From Aplectana chamaeleonis (lineage: Eukaryota; Nematoda; Chromadorea; Rhabditida; Cosmocercidae): a stretch of 64,000 nucleotides of DNA. The DNA lies in NCBI GenBank assembly GCA_029168955.1, contig JAPDOI010000038.1, positions 1,205,001-1,269,000 on the forward strand. Direction: 5' to 3'. Shown one piece after another: positions 22,500 through 34,290 of this stretch. The first letter of the stretch is position 1; the number at the start of each line of letters is the position of its first letter. Made by a program: the position numbers and the translations under genes. The notes under the pieces were generated by a model. The model had not been told where the DNA came from. It did no database searches and saw nothing but the letters and a program-made list of their open reading frames with translations.

Positions 22500-23020
22500 C
22501 TATTCGTCCCCATTTTCCCACCCATTGGGGAGGAGGAGGAGGCGGGCGTGTCACCCTCCAGAGAACCTCCCGTATCAATAACGCCCGTTTTCCGGCCATA
22601 CACATGCACACACCACTGTGTATGTATTGTGCTGTCATGGCTCAAATCGATCCGCAATTGCGACCGACACACCCTCATACACACAAACATTCGTCACACA
22701 TCAATTCGATAACGTTGAGGGCACCAGCGATTCACCCCCAGCCACGCACACATGATGATCACATCATTATTTTCGGTTGGGACGTCACAACTCATTTGTC
22801 CGCGCAGCTGTTGCCGACAACAAGTCGCACCAACAACCTTTACAAAATTCATCATGATGAGACTCTCCATGTCTTGGGTCTCATCCAGAGGACCGAATCC
22901 TATGACACTACGATACCTTACCCAGGCAATTCCAGGTCAATCACCTCTCACCTCACTGACCACTATCCTATGAACTTTTCGACCTCTGCACTTCAAAAAT
23001 GGGATTGAGCTAGCCACATA

Positions 23021-23565
23021 CTCAGAAAAATTAAAACAAGTTACTTGTAACATAAAAAGTCGAAAACAAGTTAATTTTAACATATCTGAGCCGATATAAT
23101 TTACTTGCGACTTATCTCAGGTCATTTAAGTTACATGTAACATATCGGCGGGATACTGCGTGCGGTGCGATATGTTACATGTAACTTAAATGGCTCAATA
23201 TAAGTCGCAAGTAACTTTAATCGGCCGAAAAGTTATTTACAAGGAGGATGTGCGACGCACACAGGGGGTCAGACTTACGACGGGCGTTGCTGTTGGTTGA
23301 ATTACCCAAGTTTGAGGTACTTGACCCACACCAGTGTGGTGTGGGATACATCCTCTGCGTCGCGTGTCGTCTGCGTCACGTGATGACCACCCATAGTGAA
23401 AAAATAATTGTAAATTACATGTAACATAAGTGTAACTTACATGCAATATACATCTAAGTTAGATGTAATATGAATGTATGTTACACGAAATATAAATGTA
23501 AGTTACTTGAGACATTCAAGTAAGTTACATTTAAATTACAAGTAACTTGTTTTGATTTTTCTGAG
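23021..23565. repeat. CTCAGAAAAAT-ended inverted repeat with central SL1-like sequence
   Basis: Left end CTCAGAAAAATTAAAACAAG and right end, inverted, CTCAGAAAAATCAAAACAAG are 19/20 identical. The arms are TTACATGTAA-type repeats. The SL1-like 22-mer at 23295-23316 is at the midpoint. Confidence 0.7.
23295..23316 (+). pseudogene. SL1-like leader followed by donor and strong hairpin
   Basis: Only one base differs from SL1 (GGTTGAATTACCC, then AAGTTTGAG). GTACTTGA follows, then a perfect 9-bp hairpin CCCACACCA/TGGTGTGGG with loop GTG (23325-23345), in the position of the second SL RNA stem. No Sm-like T-run follows, so function is doubtful. Confidence 0.6.
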
Positions 23566-23693
23566 TAGTGCTGTGAAGCTCGATTTTTTCCCAAACGTCG
23601 ATAGTGGCTATGTGGGGCGCGAAAACGGATATAAAGTCTTTTTTCAAAGCTCAGGTCGATTATTGTAGGTTTTGATAGGACTATGGTATTCTA

Positions 23694-24409
23694 TTAGGTT
23701 GATGCAGAAGTTTCTGGACGTTTCACGACTTTGGATAGAAAAACACTCATTTCAAAAACAAACAAGGCTCACCCAACAAAAAAAAATTCCATCAAGGATC
23801 CTTCGGCACCTATTCGCCAGATCATGAATTCCCAACGAGTAGAACTATGGTTGTTTCGAGTAGAAGTATTCTTCTAAGGCCATTTTAACTTCGTCATCGT
23901 TTGTGAACTGTTTTCCATTCAGGAAGTGCTGCATCGAACGGAACAGATGGTAGTCGGAAAGGGAAAGATCTGGGCTATATGAAGGGTGAAGAAGAACTCC
24001 CCAGCCCAGGTCCAGCAGGTTCTGTCGGGTTACCCAACATACTTGTGGTCGAGCATTGTCGTGAAGAAGGCGAACAGAGACTGCTGGACCTGGGCTGGGA
24101 AGTTCTTCCTCACCCTCCATATATCCCAGATCTTGACTCTTGCGACTACCATCTGTTCCGCTTGATACAGCACTTCCTGGATGGAGAACAGTTCACTAAC
24201 GATGACGAAGTCAAAATGGCCTTAGAAGAATACTTCGACTCGAAACAGCCAGAAATCTATGCGCCGGGAATTCATGTTCTGCCTAATCGGTGGCGGAGGA
24301 TCCTTGAATGTCATGGAAATCATTTTGTTGGGTGAGCCCTCTTTGTTTTTGAAATAAATGTTTTTTGTTCAAAGTCGTGAAAAGTTCGGAAACTTTTGCA
24401 TCAACCTAA
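23694..24409. mobile_element. Fold-back mariner element made of two transposase 3' ends
   Basis: TIRs TTAGGTTGATGCAGAAGTTTC and inverted TTAGGTTGATGCAAAAGTTTC are flanked by TA. Both arms encode the C-terminal part of mariner transposase, on opposite strands. The left arm (minus) reads LLHDNARPQVCWVTRQNLL, then SPDLSLSDYHLFRSMQHFLN. The right arm (plus) starts at LLDLGWEVLPHPPYIPDLDS and continues to the C-terminus. The N-terminal DNA-binding half is absent on both sides. In the right arm the catalytic-region motif reads PDLDSCDYHLF. The element cannot encode an active enzyme. Confidence 0.88.
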
Positions 24410-25253
24410 TATATACCAATTCATATATCAGTAATGACGTTTCTCAGTACAGCATTGCTGCTGAGTAATAACTCTCCCAACCGAGTCACGGAGGGGTTTC
24501 CCCAATGGGGTCATAACATTTACTAAAAATCAGGCAATTTTTAGGATGTTCGAAAAAATATTTTGTATTCACCCGGGGCAGATTTTATGACCAATCACTC
24601 TGTAAAGTTTTTGCCTGGCATTTCAAGGACAATGTGTCTATTCTTATAGCATCACCCTCTTGATAACATTATTCGCCCCCCCCCCTCCCCCCCACGCATC
24701 AACAAGAGACATTCAAATTTCCGGTCCACGTTAGTCCCTTGTAAATATATCCCTGAGTGGGTGGTGAAACAATTGTCCTCCCCGGTGTCTCCCAATTTCG
24801 GTAAACACCCTTAGGAAAGTTCACCTATTCACAGCCGGCCTTCGTCTGAATCCTTATCATTGACATTTAATGACGCTTTCACATAACTTTTGAAGACACT
24901 TATGAAAAGGATTCTCCTGACCCTCCCATGGCTTTTATCTTTGACGCCCAAAGAACTTTTTTCTCAACGTTTATAACCACTTCCTTGATAAGACACACCC
25001 TCATAACATTTCATATTCCGGCACAATTTATTACTTTGAAGCAAAATTTCTTCAGTAACGTGAAAAGTCAGTTCTCACCCGCTTCCGAATTCGAAAAAAA
25101 TGTCTGCCACCAGTTTCGCACCTGCTTTGTCATAAAATTCCAAGTGACACAACTAGATTCCCCCACATTTGGCTCTACTCTAGAGAACACCAAATGTTCA
25201 AAAACTTTTTTCTAGAGGTTCTTTTAGCCGCTGGTTACAAATCCTCGATGACT

Positions 25254-25583
25254 TACTCTGAGAGTTTTGCCCGAGAAACAGCCGCGGGGCAAGCCGGCCT
25301 TGCGCGTAATAGCCGAAATAGCCGCCAAAAAATGCTCCTCGCGAAATAGCCGCAAAATAGTGCTCTCCAGGCATACGACGCATTCTACATAGAGGCATGA
25401 TTCAGACGTCGAAACCTCCGTCGGTTCAATAACCCAAGTTTGAGGTCTCCCTCGCTACTTCTCGGTTATTTCTCGCCTAGTTCCTGCCCATTTTGTGACA
25501 AGCCGCGAAATAGCACACCAGGAGCCGCTGCGGAGCCTGATGGGCTATTGCTCGTCTGTTACTCAGCCAAAACTCGCAGAGTA
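25254..25583. mobile_element. Simple TIR element with a central SL1-like sequence
   Basis: Ends TACTCTGAGAGTTTTG and inverted TACTCTGCGAGTTTTGG match the larger element at 7593-9725. The arms share GAAATAGCCGC and GGAGCCGCTG motifs with it. At the exact middle (25423-25444) lies a 22-mer with SL1 features: GGTTCAATAACCC, then AAGTTTGAG and a GT. It is the empty form of the array-bearing element. Confidence 0.75.
25423..25444 (+). pseudogene. SL1-like leader sequence in TIR element
   Basis: It differs from SL1 at about two positions and keeps GAG|GT at its 3' end. No Sm-like site or second hairpin follows, so an active SL RNA gene is unlikely. Confidence 0.6.
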
Positions 25584-26107
25584 GGACAAATAAGTCCAAA
25601 GCTCCCCACTGGGGTAAATTTCGCTGATCAAACACGAGTTTTAGCGATTTCCGGAATTTAAAGACAGAATTGTCTAGAAACTTCTGCAAATAGGTTATTT
25701 GGTCAGCTTAAAAGCAGGGTTCCTAATACAGACGATTTTCGAGCTCTCTTCATGAAAATGTAGATTTGGTCACCAAAAAAGTAAAAATAAGAGGAAAAAA
25801 TTTTTTTTGAAAAAAAAAAAACGCACAAAAACAAAGTCTAGCGGCTAATTACAGCTGTCGGCACCCCCCCCCCAATTAACGGGATTTTCATGATTGCGCT
25901 TGTTCATAAGTCGTTTATTACCCTCCTAAGTAGTCAGATTTCTATAGAAGTGCTCAGAAATTACTTAAGAAGCAAAATAAAAGATGGCAAAACAGGCGTT
26001 TATAGAAATCTCGATAATTTGGAGCGGGCGAACACCAAGCGAAGAATTGCTCTTGAGCGTTTTCCCCCAACATTTCCCTTATTCCCACTTTTGTTATGAT
26101 CAGATCT

Positions 26108-26259
26108 AACGTCGGCATGGATCGTAAAGAGACTTCGCGTTCACTCTTGAAGGTTGGCGCAAACTCGGTGCCATTTGCTATAGAATAGGTGCGCCGAGTT
26201 TGCGCCAACCTTCAACACTGAACGCGAAGTCTTTTCACGATCCATTCTGATGTTACCTT
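26108..26259. repeat. Hairpin element, subfamily A copy 2
   Basis: AAGGTTGGCGCAAACTCGGTG opposite CGCCGAGTTTGCGCCAACCTT, ends CATGGATCGTAAAGAGACTT and near inverse. It has the same loop motif TGCTATAGAATA as copy 1. Confidence 0.78.
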
Positions 26260-26321
26260 CTCATGAGGATGGCACAACAAAAGTCTTTATCGCAAATCCT
26301 GCCTTTAACACAAATCTGTGG

Positions 26322-26604
26322 TACTGTGCTTATCTGGGCCCAATTCCGGTGCGCATTTGCGTCTCGACACGCTTTGCAGCCGCACGCGCTCGAGTCAGTC
26401 CGGTTTCGAGCGCCAAAGCCGACCCGATCTGGCTTTTTTATACAATTTTCTCCAATTTTTCTTAGTTTCCAGTTTCCAAAACCCACCTAGAGTCAGCATA
26501 TCGGCGGCTGCGGCGCAGGAAACTCTTCTGACTCGGGAGCGTGCGACCGCAAAGCGTGTCGAGACGCAATTGCGGACCGGAATTTGGCCCAGAAAAGCAC
26601 AGTA
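26322..26604. mobile_element. TACTGTGCTTATCTGGG-family MITE, copy 2
   Basis: TACTGTGCTTATCTGGGCCC on the left and its near inverse TACTGTGCTTTTCTGGGCC on the right. The arms hold GTCTCGACACGCTTTGC and GAGTCAG. Overlapping ORFs on both strands are mirror readings of the arms. Confidence 0.8.
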
Positions 26605-27172
26605 CGTTAATCGATATTTTCTTGAATTGCGGTATTCTACGGTGGGTATACGGAAGATTGATGAAAGTCCCAGATTTGGTTCGAAATTTCTCCGTGGAGA
26701 ATATCTAGGACATGAATTTTCGTTTCACTTGTCGATTACCAGATGAGTTAGGTAGGTTTGCCCACCCAGGATTTGGATTATTCTGCCTACCGCAATCAAC
26801 AGTAACCCCACGATTCGTGTCTAGAACCCTGAACGACGTCCATTTGAACGTTTGGAGCCAAATCCAGAATTTCTCTCCAGAACACACTAAAAATCCACCG
26901 AAACCTTTCCGCGAAGAAATGAAAACGTCTTTTCTGAAATCCCCTGGGGCATTTCGACTATTTCGAGTGTGGATTATTAATGGACTTTCACAGGCCTACA
27001 GCGTAGAAAACATGGTTTTCCAAACCACCGAGGCTCGGGTAAAACAGCCCCCTATGAAAGGTCTAAGGTAACAAAAGCAGTTCCCAGGCAACTATCTAAA
27101 ATGTACGCGACTGGTTTATGAGCTTGGATTCATCACTGCGTCAACCCAGGGTTTGTCAATTTGGGTTAATTG

Positions 27173-27456
27173 TACTGTGCTTATCTGGGCCGAATTCCGG
27201 TCCGCAATTGCGTCTCGACACGCTTTGCGGCCGCACGCCCCCGAGTCAGAAGAGCTTCCAGCGCCGCAGCCGCCGATCTGTTGACTCTAGGTGGGTTTTA
27301 GAAACTGGAAACCAAAAAAAAATTGAAGAAAACTGTATAAAAAAGCCATATCGAGTCGGCTTTGGCGCTGGAAACCCAACTGACTCGGGCGCGTGCGGCC
27401 GCAAAGCGTGTCGAGACGGAATCGCGGACCGGAATTTGACCCAGATAAGCACAGTA
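27173..27456. mobile_element. TACTGTGCTTATCTGGG-family MITE, copy 3
   Basis: The best-kept copy: TACTGTGCTTATCTGGGCCG and inverse TACTGTGCTTATCTGGGTCA, 284 bp, with GCGGCCGCA in both arms. Its centre ATTGAAGAAAACTGTATAAA is shared with the copy at 61120. Confidence 0.82.
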
Positions 27457-28397
27457 GCGCGACCACCTACGTATGTACCGCGTTAATCATTGCGCAAAAC
27501 CTAGCCCAGAGGCCCGATTCATCAATGCGCTAACCCTGAGTTTGTCGCTATGGGCTAGACTCAACGCGAGATTTTGCACGATTTTGTGCGCACCGAACCC
27601 AGAAATCAAAAAGCCCATCGACAAGCTCGGGGTTAACGGAATGTTCAAACTCATCCATTTCAGTATCAGAATTTGGGTACCTGAAACGCATACCGATTGG
27701 TCAACCCTTCTACACCTTTCGCCCAATACCGGGATGACCAACTCAGGGCACTTTTACGACGCTCCTTTCCTTACTATGAAATCGGCAATAAGGCAAACAA
27801 CTTAGAAAGTACATATAACACCCAAAACGGTGCTCATATCAAAACTCAAAACCTCAGCTTTCTAATTCCTAACACAGCATAGAAACATTTAGCATTCTTC
27901 ACCAACACATGCATATGACAGCACATTGAAGCAACTAAATATCACATGCGAACAGAGTAGCTGTGGTATTGGTTAGTAGTGAACAGAAGCACACACAAAA
28001 CATGCAAAAGCAGCATAACCAAAGCATTAGCCAGGCATTTTTTCTCTTCAACACCGTCACTTGAACTCTCAGTCATTACTAGCGAGTGTACTGATGGGCG
28101 AATAGAGAGGGCAATAGGGCCGTTTTTTTCATCTTTCAGAGCCAGAAAGAACTAGATTGAGTTTGGATTGAACCATATGACTCCGCGTCCAAATGCATGA
28201 GAAGGCTCAAGCGTCAGAATGAATCACTGGGGACAATTTTTGGTGACGAAAATCCGCCCCGTTGGAACCTTCATTGACCTATACAAAAGGAATAGCTCAT
28301 GTTCGACTCGTCCCACATTCCGGTCTTTTCGTGTATTGTGCGAATGTGACTGCAATAGCTCTTCCTCATCGAATTGTACATTGTGCAAACACTACAC

Positions 28398-28670
28398 TAC
28401 TGTGCTTCTCTGGGCCATATTACGGTCCGCAATTGCGTCTCGCTACGCTTCGCGGCCGCACGCGCTCGAGTCAGTCGGGTTTCCAGCGCCAAAGCCGACT
28501 CGATATTGCTTTTTTAAACAGTTTTCTCCAATTTTGTTCAGTTTCCAGTTTCCAAAACCCACCTAGAGTCAACAGATCGGCGGCTGCGGCTCTGGAAACT
28601 CTTCCGAATCGAAAGCGCGCGGCCGCAAAGCGTGGCGAGACGCAGACGCGTACCGGAATTTGGCCCACAG
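28398..28670. mobile_element. TACTGTGCTTATCTGGG-family MITE, copy 4, right end lost
   Basis: The left end TACTGTGCTTCTCTGGGCC is kept. The right side ends at TGGCCCACAG, after which the sequence diverges, so the terminal AAGCACAGTA is gone. Confidence 0.75.
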
Positions 28671-29472
28671 AATGGTCTTCAAATGGCACAATCTGGGATG
28701 AGCAGAATCCCGATTTCCGTTGGGTTTGGGCCTTCCGATTTCCGAAAAAACCATGAAGTTGCGGAAGAAATCGGAAATATTCTTGAGATTAGAATTTTTT
28801 ACACTATTCCTTGCTAAATCCCGAGGGGTTATTCCGGGCGATAAATTCGAATTCGAGGCCCATCTTCACTTTTCACATAGCCAGGGCTGATTGTGTTTAC
28901 GTAAAAATTATTCAACAAAGAATAATAAGCCCAACTGTTTAGGTAAGCATGGTCACCACAGGACTTCAAAGATTTTCGCTAAACGAAGTTCCGATTCCTG
29001 ATGGTTTTTGGAGTTCCGATTTCAGAAAATAAAAGAGCCCTTCCGATTTCCGAAATTCGGGAAAAAAATTTGCTCATTCCTGGAAACGATCCGAAACAAC
29101 GTGCGAAAACGGGGAGGAGCTAGAAGCCGCCAGTAGACGGTCTAGGGGTTCTGTCGTGTCAGAAATCAAATACAGGATCCATTAACGTCGTATTTTTTTT
29201 CTTGTCCGGGTGCCTTTTTTTTATTTCTCTTCGATTACGGCATATTGCGATGGATATACGGTAGATTGATCGAAATCTCAGACATGGCTCGGAAATCCCT
29301 TGGATTCGTGCTTGGCGCCCCTAATAACCCCTAGCTGAAGATTCGAGCCAAATCTGGAAGAAAAATTCTTAAGCACTCTATAAGTGATCTACCTTTGGTC
29401 AATGTGCCCATTCCGACTGAAATGTATCTCACTGGAACAAACTTTAGACTTAGTGTTCGAATAAGCTCTTAA

Positions 29473-30019
29473 AGGCAATGGTCGCGATCAAGTATGCTTG
29501 CCGTCTTTATTTCTCTAAACCCTTTTCTGGGTCTCGAGTAGTAGGACCTATAAGAAAAAATCGCGAAAAAACCACTGTTTTGGGCCAAATTTGAAGCCTG
29601 AACTTTCTTGTCTTTTGATGGTGGACGAGCCCACTCCACATCATCGGCATCGATGACCTCTTATATCAAGAACATCAGTTGGCTTGAAATTAAATTTCAA
29701 TCAATGAAGCTTTGTATTTATGTGCACATCTAGTCAAAAACATTGACTGAAGTGACGCTTTCATTGTTCAACTGTTTTTCTTCGTTAAATTTGCATTTAT
29801 TTCGTCCTCTGAATGTCGATGATTTTTGACTGCTCGGCATGAGACGGCGATCTTTTTCGTCATCGCTGTGCACGTGTGCACGAAACAGCTTCTTTGGGCC
29901 CTAAAAACTCTAATTCTAGCCCGTTTTCACCGCTCTACCTTCATAGTTTTTCAGCTGTTTTTGTTCTGAGCTGATTTTTGTAGTTTTTTCTATAACGTTT
30001 TTCATCGTGACCACAGCCT
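29473..30019. mobile_element. TTAA-flanked MITE (subfamily 1), second copy
   Basis: The 547-bp interior is closely similar to 15248-15785, including ACCTATAAGAAAAAATCGCG and GTGCACGTGTGCACGAA. TTAA is present at 29469-29472 and 30020-30023. No ORF. Confidence 0.85.
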
Positions 30020-30663
30020 TTAACAGCTGCCTAAAATCACTCCCAAAAAAGTTATAAGGCGTTTTTCAAGCACCGCGGAAAGGTAAGTGTACCCATGAGA
30101 CAATATTTAGTGTTTAGAAAGAAGAATGTTCGGATCTTGCTCAAAACTTATCTGTAATCTAGGGTGCTCAACACGAATCTGGGGTCCGCTGGTCGAAATT
30201 TAGAGGTTTACTGTATGTTACGGTAAATAACATGCCACTTAGGGGGCAAAACCTACCTTAAAATTACGAAAACAGGCAAATTGAAATCAAATTCGCATTC
30301 AGCACCCCGAATAACCCCGCGAAGAAATTTCGAGTCAAATCTGAGAATTTGACCAGACTATACCGTACACCCACCGTAATCTGCCAAAATCTGCCCTAAA
30401 TCGATAAACGGACCCCTGATTCATGTGCGAACTCCAAATAACCCCCCCCCAGAGAACGATTTCGAGCGTCGAAAATCGCGATTTGGCCTAAAAATTTCTC
30501 CCGATGGGCAGCTTAGAACGAAATAAGTCTAAACCTTTGAAAATCCGACAAATAAACCTCAGACTCGTGATAGGCAACTCAAAAAACCCTCAAAGGGAAG
30601 TTTTAGGCCAAAGCTGAAACTTTCTACCTGAACGCTTCCAGAACCCCCTAACTGATGTAAATA

Positions 30664-30960
30664 AACGCTCAACCAACAAACCGTACAAGTCCAAAATGCT
30701 ATTACCCTATGCTAAGTTCACCCAAACTTCGTCTAGAAGGGTTTTTTTGAAAGCTAAACACGATCATGAGGTCCGTATCCAAATTTTCGAAAGATTACTG
30801 CGCTTTTTGGAAGGTGCACTGGGTACAGAAATCAGGTGAAAACGTCTACATCTTTTTTCGGAGTGGTTTTAGGCAGCCTACAAGGGAATTTTCGGACTCC
30901 ACGTCCAGGAATGGTTCTAGAAAAGTAAATTTTCTTTGGAATGGCCAGTCTGACTAATAG
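30664..30960. repeat. GAAAATCCGTACAAGTCC family, copy 3
   Basis: CAACCAACAAACCGTACAAG, CACCCAAACTTCGTCTAG and GATTACTGCGCTTTTTGGAA. It ends about 140 bp downstream of the CaMKII exon at 31100. Confidence 0.55.
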
Positions 30961-31099
30961 TAGTTTGCTTGTGAGTCACATCCTCTGTCCTCTCCTTTTG
31001 TGCCAGTGTTATCTACACAGTCAACAAGTAATAACTGAGAGTTCCAGTCCTGATCATGCGTTTCTGTGATGATGAGGTAGGTAGTTAGGTAGGATGTAC

Positions 31100-31183
31100 C
31101 TGATAGCGACGACGACGGCACCGACTTGGTGGCTGTTCCATCTGCGCGCACCACGGTGTTCTCGTGTTTCAGTTGACCGCCGC
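31100..31183 (-). CDS. unc-43: CaMKII variable-linker exon (GGGQLKHENTVVRADG)
   Basis: An 84-nt exon lies between the acceptor TCTGCAG and the donor TATCAG|GTACATCC. The leading GC joins the G of the preceding exon to make glycine, giving KGGGQLKHENTVVRADG followed by a serine-rich tail (SVPSSSLS). This matches the UNC-43 linker that precedes the hub. It is a flexible, phosphorylatable tether; in C. elegans this region is alternatively spliced. The exon ends with one base, which with CT of the next exon makes alanine. Overlapping repeats start within about 20-40 bp on both sides: a GC-rich inverted-repeat element begins near 31205. The intron has therefore been colonised almost up to the splice sites. 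Confidence 0.9.
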
Positions 31184-31204
31184 CTGCAGATGTGTGAATC
31201 GCAA

Positions 31205-31370
31205 TTACGGCGCGATCACTCAGACGCCGTTTATAGTTCCGCCGCCGGGCGGCGCGGCGTAGTGCATTCCTATAACATGGATCGCGCCACGCGGCGCGAA
31301 CACGATTATCAGATTGAACTTCGCCGCGCTGCTCCGCGGCAGAACTATAGACGACCCCAAATGGGTTCAC
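31205..31370. repeat. GC-rich fold-back unit beside a CaMKII exon
   Basis: GACGCCGTTTATAGTTCCGC and its inverse at the far side enclose ATGGATCGCGCCACGCGGCG. Its left edge is about 20 bp from the acceptor of the exon at 31183. Confidence 0.65.
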
Positions 31371-33565
31371 CATCACTTATAAGGGGAATCTCACAGAACA
31401 ACCCCACCCAAAATCAACGCTAACTTACCCGCTTACACACTCTGATACATATACAGTCATGATCGAGGGTGACAGAACAGTTACGGACAGCGCGAGCGGT
31501 CGCGCAGCGGCAGGCGCTGTCATGTCACTCTTGAACGCGACAGTACACACGCTCACACGCAAAGCATACACAAATACATCAATCACATTTTTGTGCAGCG
31601 GTTGACTCTTAAAGTCTTCAGACTGTGCCGTAACGCGGCGTCGTATGCGGTGACCGCGATCGAGTGCGAACTAACAAAACAGACTCATACAGACTGGCGT
31701 AGCACAAAAGCAGACAGCGGGCGAACGGTGTTCAACAGCTTCAATAGCACCCGGTGTTTGTCAATCGCGAGCGGCTGCGTTGCGGCAATCACTGACCAAC
31801 ATAGAGGCACTCAATAACACCCAGTCTCAGGTCAAAGATTGCCGCGAAGCGACCGCTCGCGCTAAACCAGAGAGCGCCTGATTCAGACAATTTATAACCT
31901 TGTCAGTTTGTTGTTTATTTATTGTTGTCAGTTATGCGACACAACTTTTGTCATTTTTCCGCCCGGATCTAATGCTATGTCCCTAGCTCCCTATCGCAAA
32001 CTTTAGGTCATCAACAGACCTTGGATTTCCCGAAACTCCATACACCACTCAGTGAACGAAAAAAAAACCCGAAAAAACTCAATAAAACCGAGAAAAAAAG
32101 CTTTTCGAAACCTTACTTTACCTGCCGACAGCCCATAGGCGTCAATAAAGTATCCGAGCATATTTTGCACCAATTGCATATCTTAAGTGAGAATTAATTA
32201 AAAAATTTGAATTTTATCAAAGACCTTGAAACTGTAAAATTTTCAGGATAGATGTTGGACTAAGGAAGAAAAACACTTCATAGCAGAAGAAAACCCGCCC
32301 GAAATCGTGTAAAACGACTAAAACCGCGTTCACACTTAGCCGCAGTGGAAAACGCAGCGCGCGCCAGCAACAAGGCACGTCAAACATATCGATTGGCGGC
32401 CATTATGGAAGACGAAAACTATGCCGGCTCGCGGAAAGTATAAACTGAGACCAAATCCTATGAGCGCATGAGGTCATCGGGCGCTCTTCGTTTGCCGCTG
32501 CGGCGTAGTTTATTTTGTCCAAAGCACCAATTCCGAAGGCCAATTTAGAATAAAAATCATAACTCCCATAGATACCATCAAGTATAAACGCCAGTACCGT
32601 AGACAATGGGGCGCACCTACCGCGTGCAAGTTGCGTACCGAACGCGGGATGGACCACATTCCGAGCGACATTTGAATGCGGTCGGTACGCATTGCTACGC
32701 GATTGGCAAGAGTTTCTACGCGGTCATGAAGTATCATCACACTGTCGGTACGCACCTGTGAAAAGTTGCGAACTGTTGTGCGCAGGTCACACGCATTGAC
32801 CGCGTCTCAACAAGGCGTATCGACCGCAAGCGAATAGTGCATTTCGCACCGGACGCGCACACTTGCGTACTAACCGCGCGTACGAACTAGTACACACGGT
32901 CAATACGCTCAAGCTGAATAGCAACCGCTCGCAAATTTTCGTGGATGTGAGCCGACGGGGTGGTAATGCGTTCTGAAGCGTGAAGATGCGCACTGATTGC
33001 GTGGCAATGTGTAAAGTCCGCGCGTCAATGCGTATTGATCACGTGACAATGCGTACCTACCGCGTGCCAATGCGTATCGACCGCACTAATTTGCAAAAAA
33101 AACGCGTGCAGATTCCGTTCCGAAAGTGGCCAATCTCGCGGTCGGCACGCATGTTGTCCGCGGCTGTTAAGCCCCACTGTCTGAGGCGCAAGAGTTCGTT
33201 AGCGCGGTTAGCACACAAATGGTCGGTACGAAACGAGATTTTTCGCTCGCGGTTGATACGCCGCATTGTCCGTGTACCATCTATAGAAGAACAAAACTGG
33301 AAAAAAAGCGTCCACCCAAGCGTTAGAATTGTCTTGATTGAGCCATTCCTACCCGGATCGTGCAGCCCGCAATAGCACCCGTCATGATCCTCGAGCGCGT
33401 GAAACAACCACTTTTCGAATGAGCTCACTATTACGCAGCATAAAGCATGAAAAAACTCAATAAAGCCCATGGATTCACAACGGCTGGCTCATTTTATCAG
33501 TAATGCAACGCGTGGCGAGCGTGTCGAGGAAGGATTCGTTATATACAAAATATTTGGTATACATT

Positions 33566-33712
33566 CTTCATGGATCGCACTGATACTTTGACTCCCTTAT
33601 TGAGCTTTGGCGCAAAACTCGGTACACATGCACATGCTATGACGTACGCGCACCAAGTTTGCGTCAACACAGAATAAGAAACGCAAAGTATCAGTGTGAT
33701 CCGAACCGACAG
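33566..33712. repeat. Hairpin element, subfamily B copy 1
   Basis: GATCGCACTGATACTTTG on the left and its inverse AAAGTATCAGTGTGATC on the right, with TTGGCGCAAAACTCGGTAC inside. It shares the TTGGCGCAAACT core with subfamily A. Confidence 0.7.
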
Positions 33713-34290
33713 TAAATGTCTATACTAGCTGCTAGATGCATAGTCGACGCACGCTCGCTTCGCGTCGCATGACAGCAAAATACGCCATCCGTGGTGAAAC
33801 CATGAGCTTTTCAAACTTTTGAGGTTTTAGATTATTTTTCACTGTTGTAGGCACTGAGTCAGTGAATTTAGCGTAGAAGTCGACTTTAAAGCAGCTACGG
33901 AGCACGTGGGTGTGCGATTGCGGATCTAACAACTCCTATAGCCTACTGGAAACAGTCTATGGAGAAATGTGCATTGAGTGCAGAAATTCTGAATGAAGGC
34001 ATCGCCCGACGAAGCTTTTTTTTCGTTTATTTCTGCAAGCACTATTCCAAGAATTTGGGTCCCACAAAGTTGTCCCGCGTAACCTCTTCAAACCCTCTGA
34101 ACCCAAGTGAAAAGGACGCATTGCAGGATTAATTTCGACGATGCTCCACGAAACGATTGAAGATCTGTTGTATCCACTTTTTTCTCAAAAAAAAACATGA
34201 GATTTTCGGAAAGGTAATCATGGAAAACAGAAAAAAGGCCTCCACATAACCTACATAACCAATGTTTTCCAACGTCTTCATAACCCTTAC

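Noticed and set aside
22469..23008. 179-codon plus-strand ORF
   Set aside because: It starts in a CA repeat and reads as His/Thr-rich low complexity. An ORF is also open on the opposite strand, and no domain is seen.
28262..28756. 164-codon plus-strand ORF
   Set aside because: Its middle is the arm sequence of the TACTGTGCTTATCTGGG MITE, which is open in several frames on both strands.
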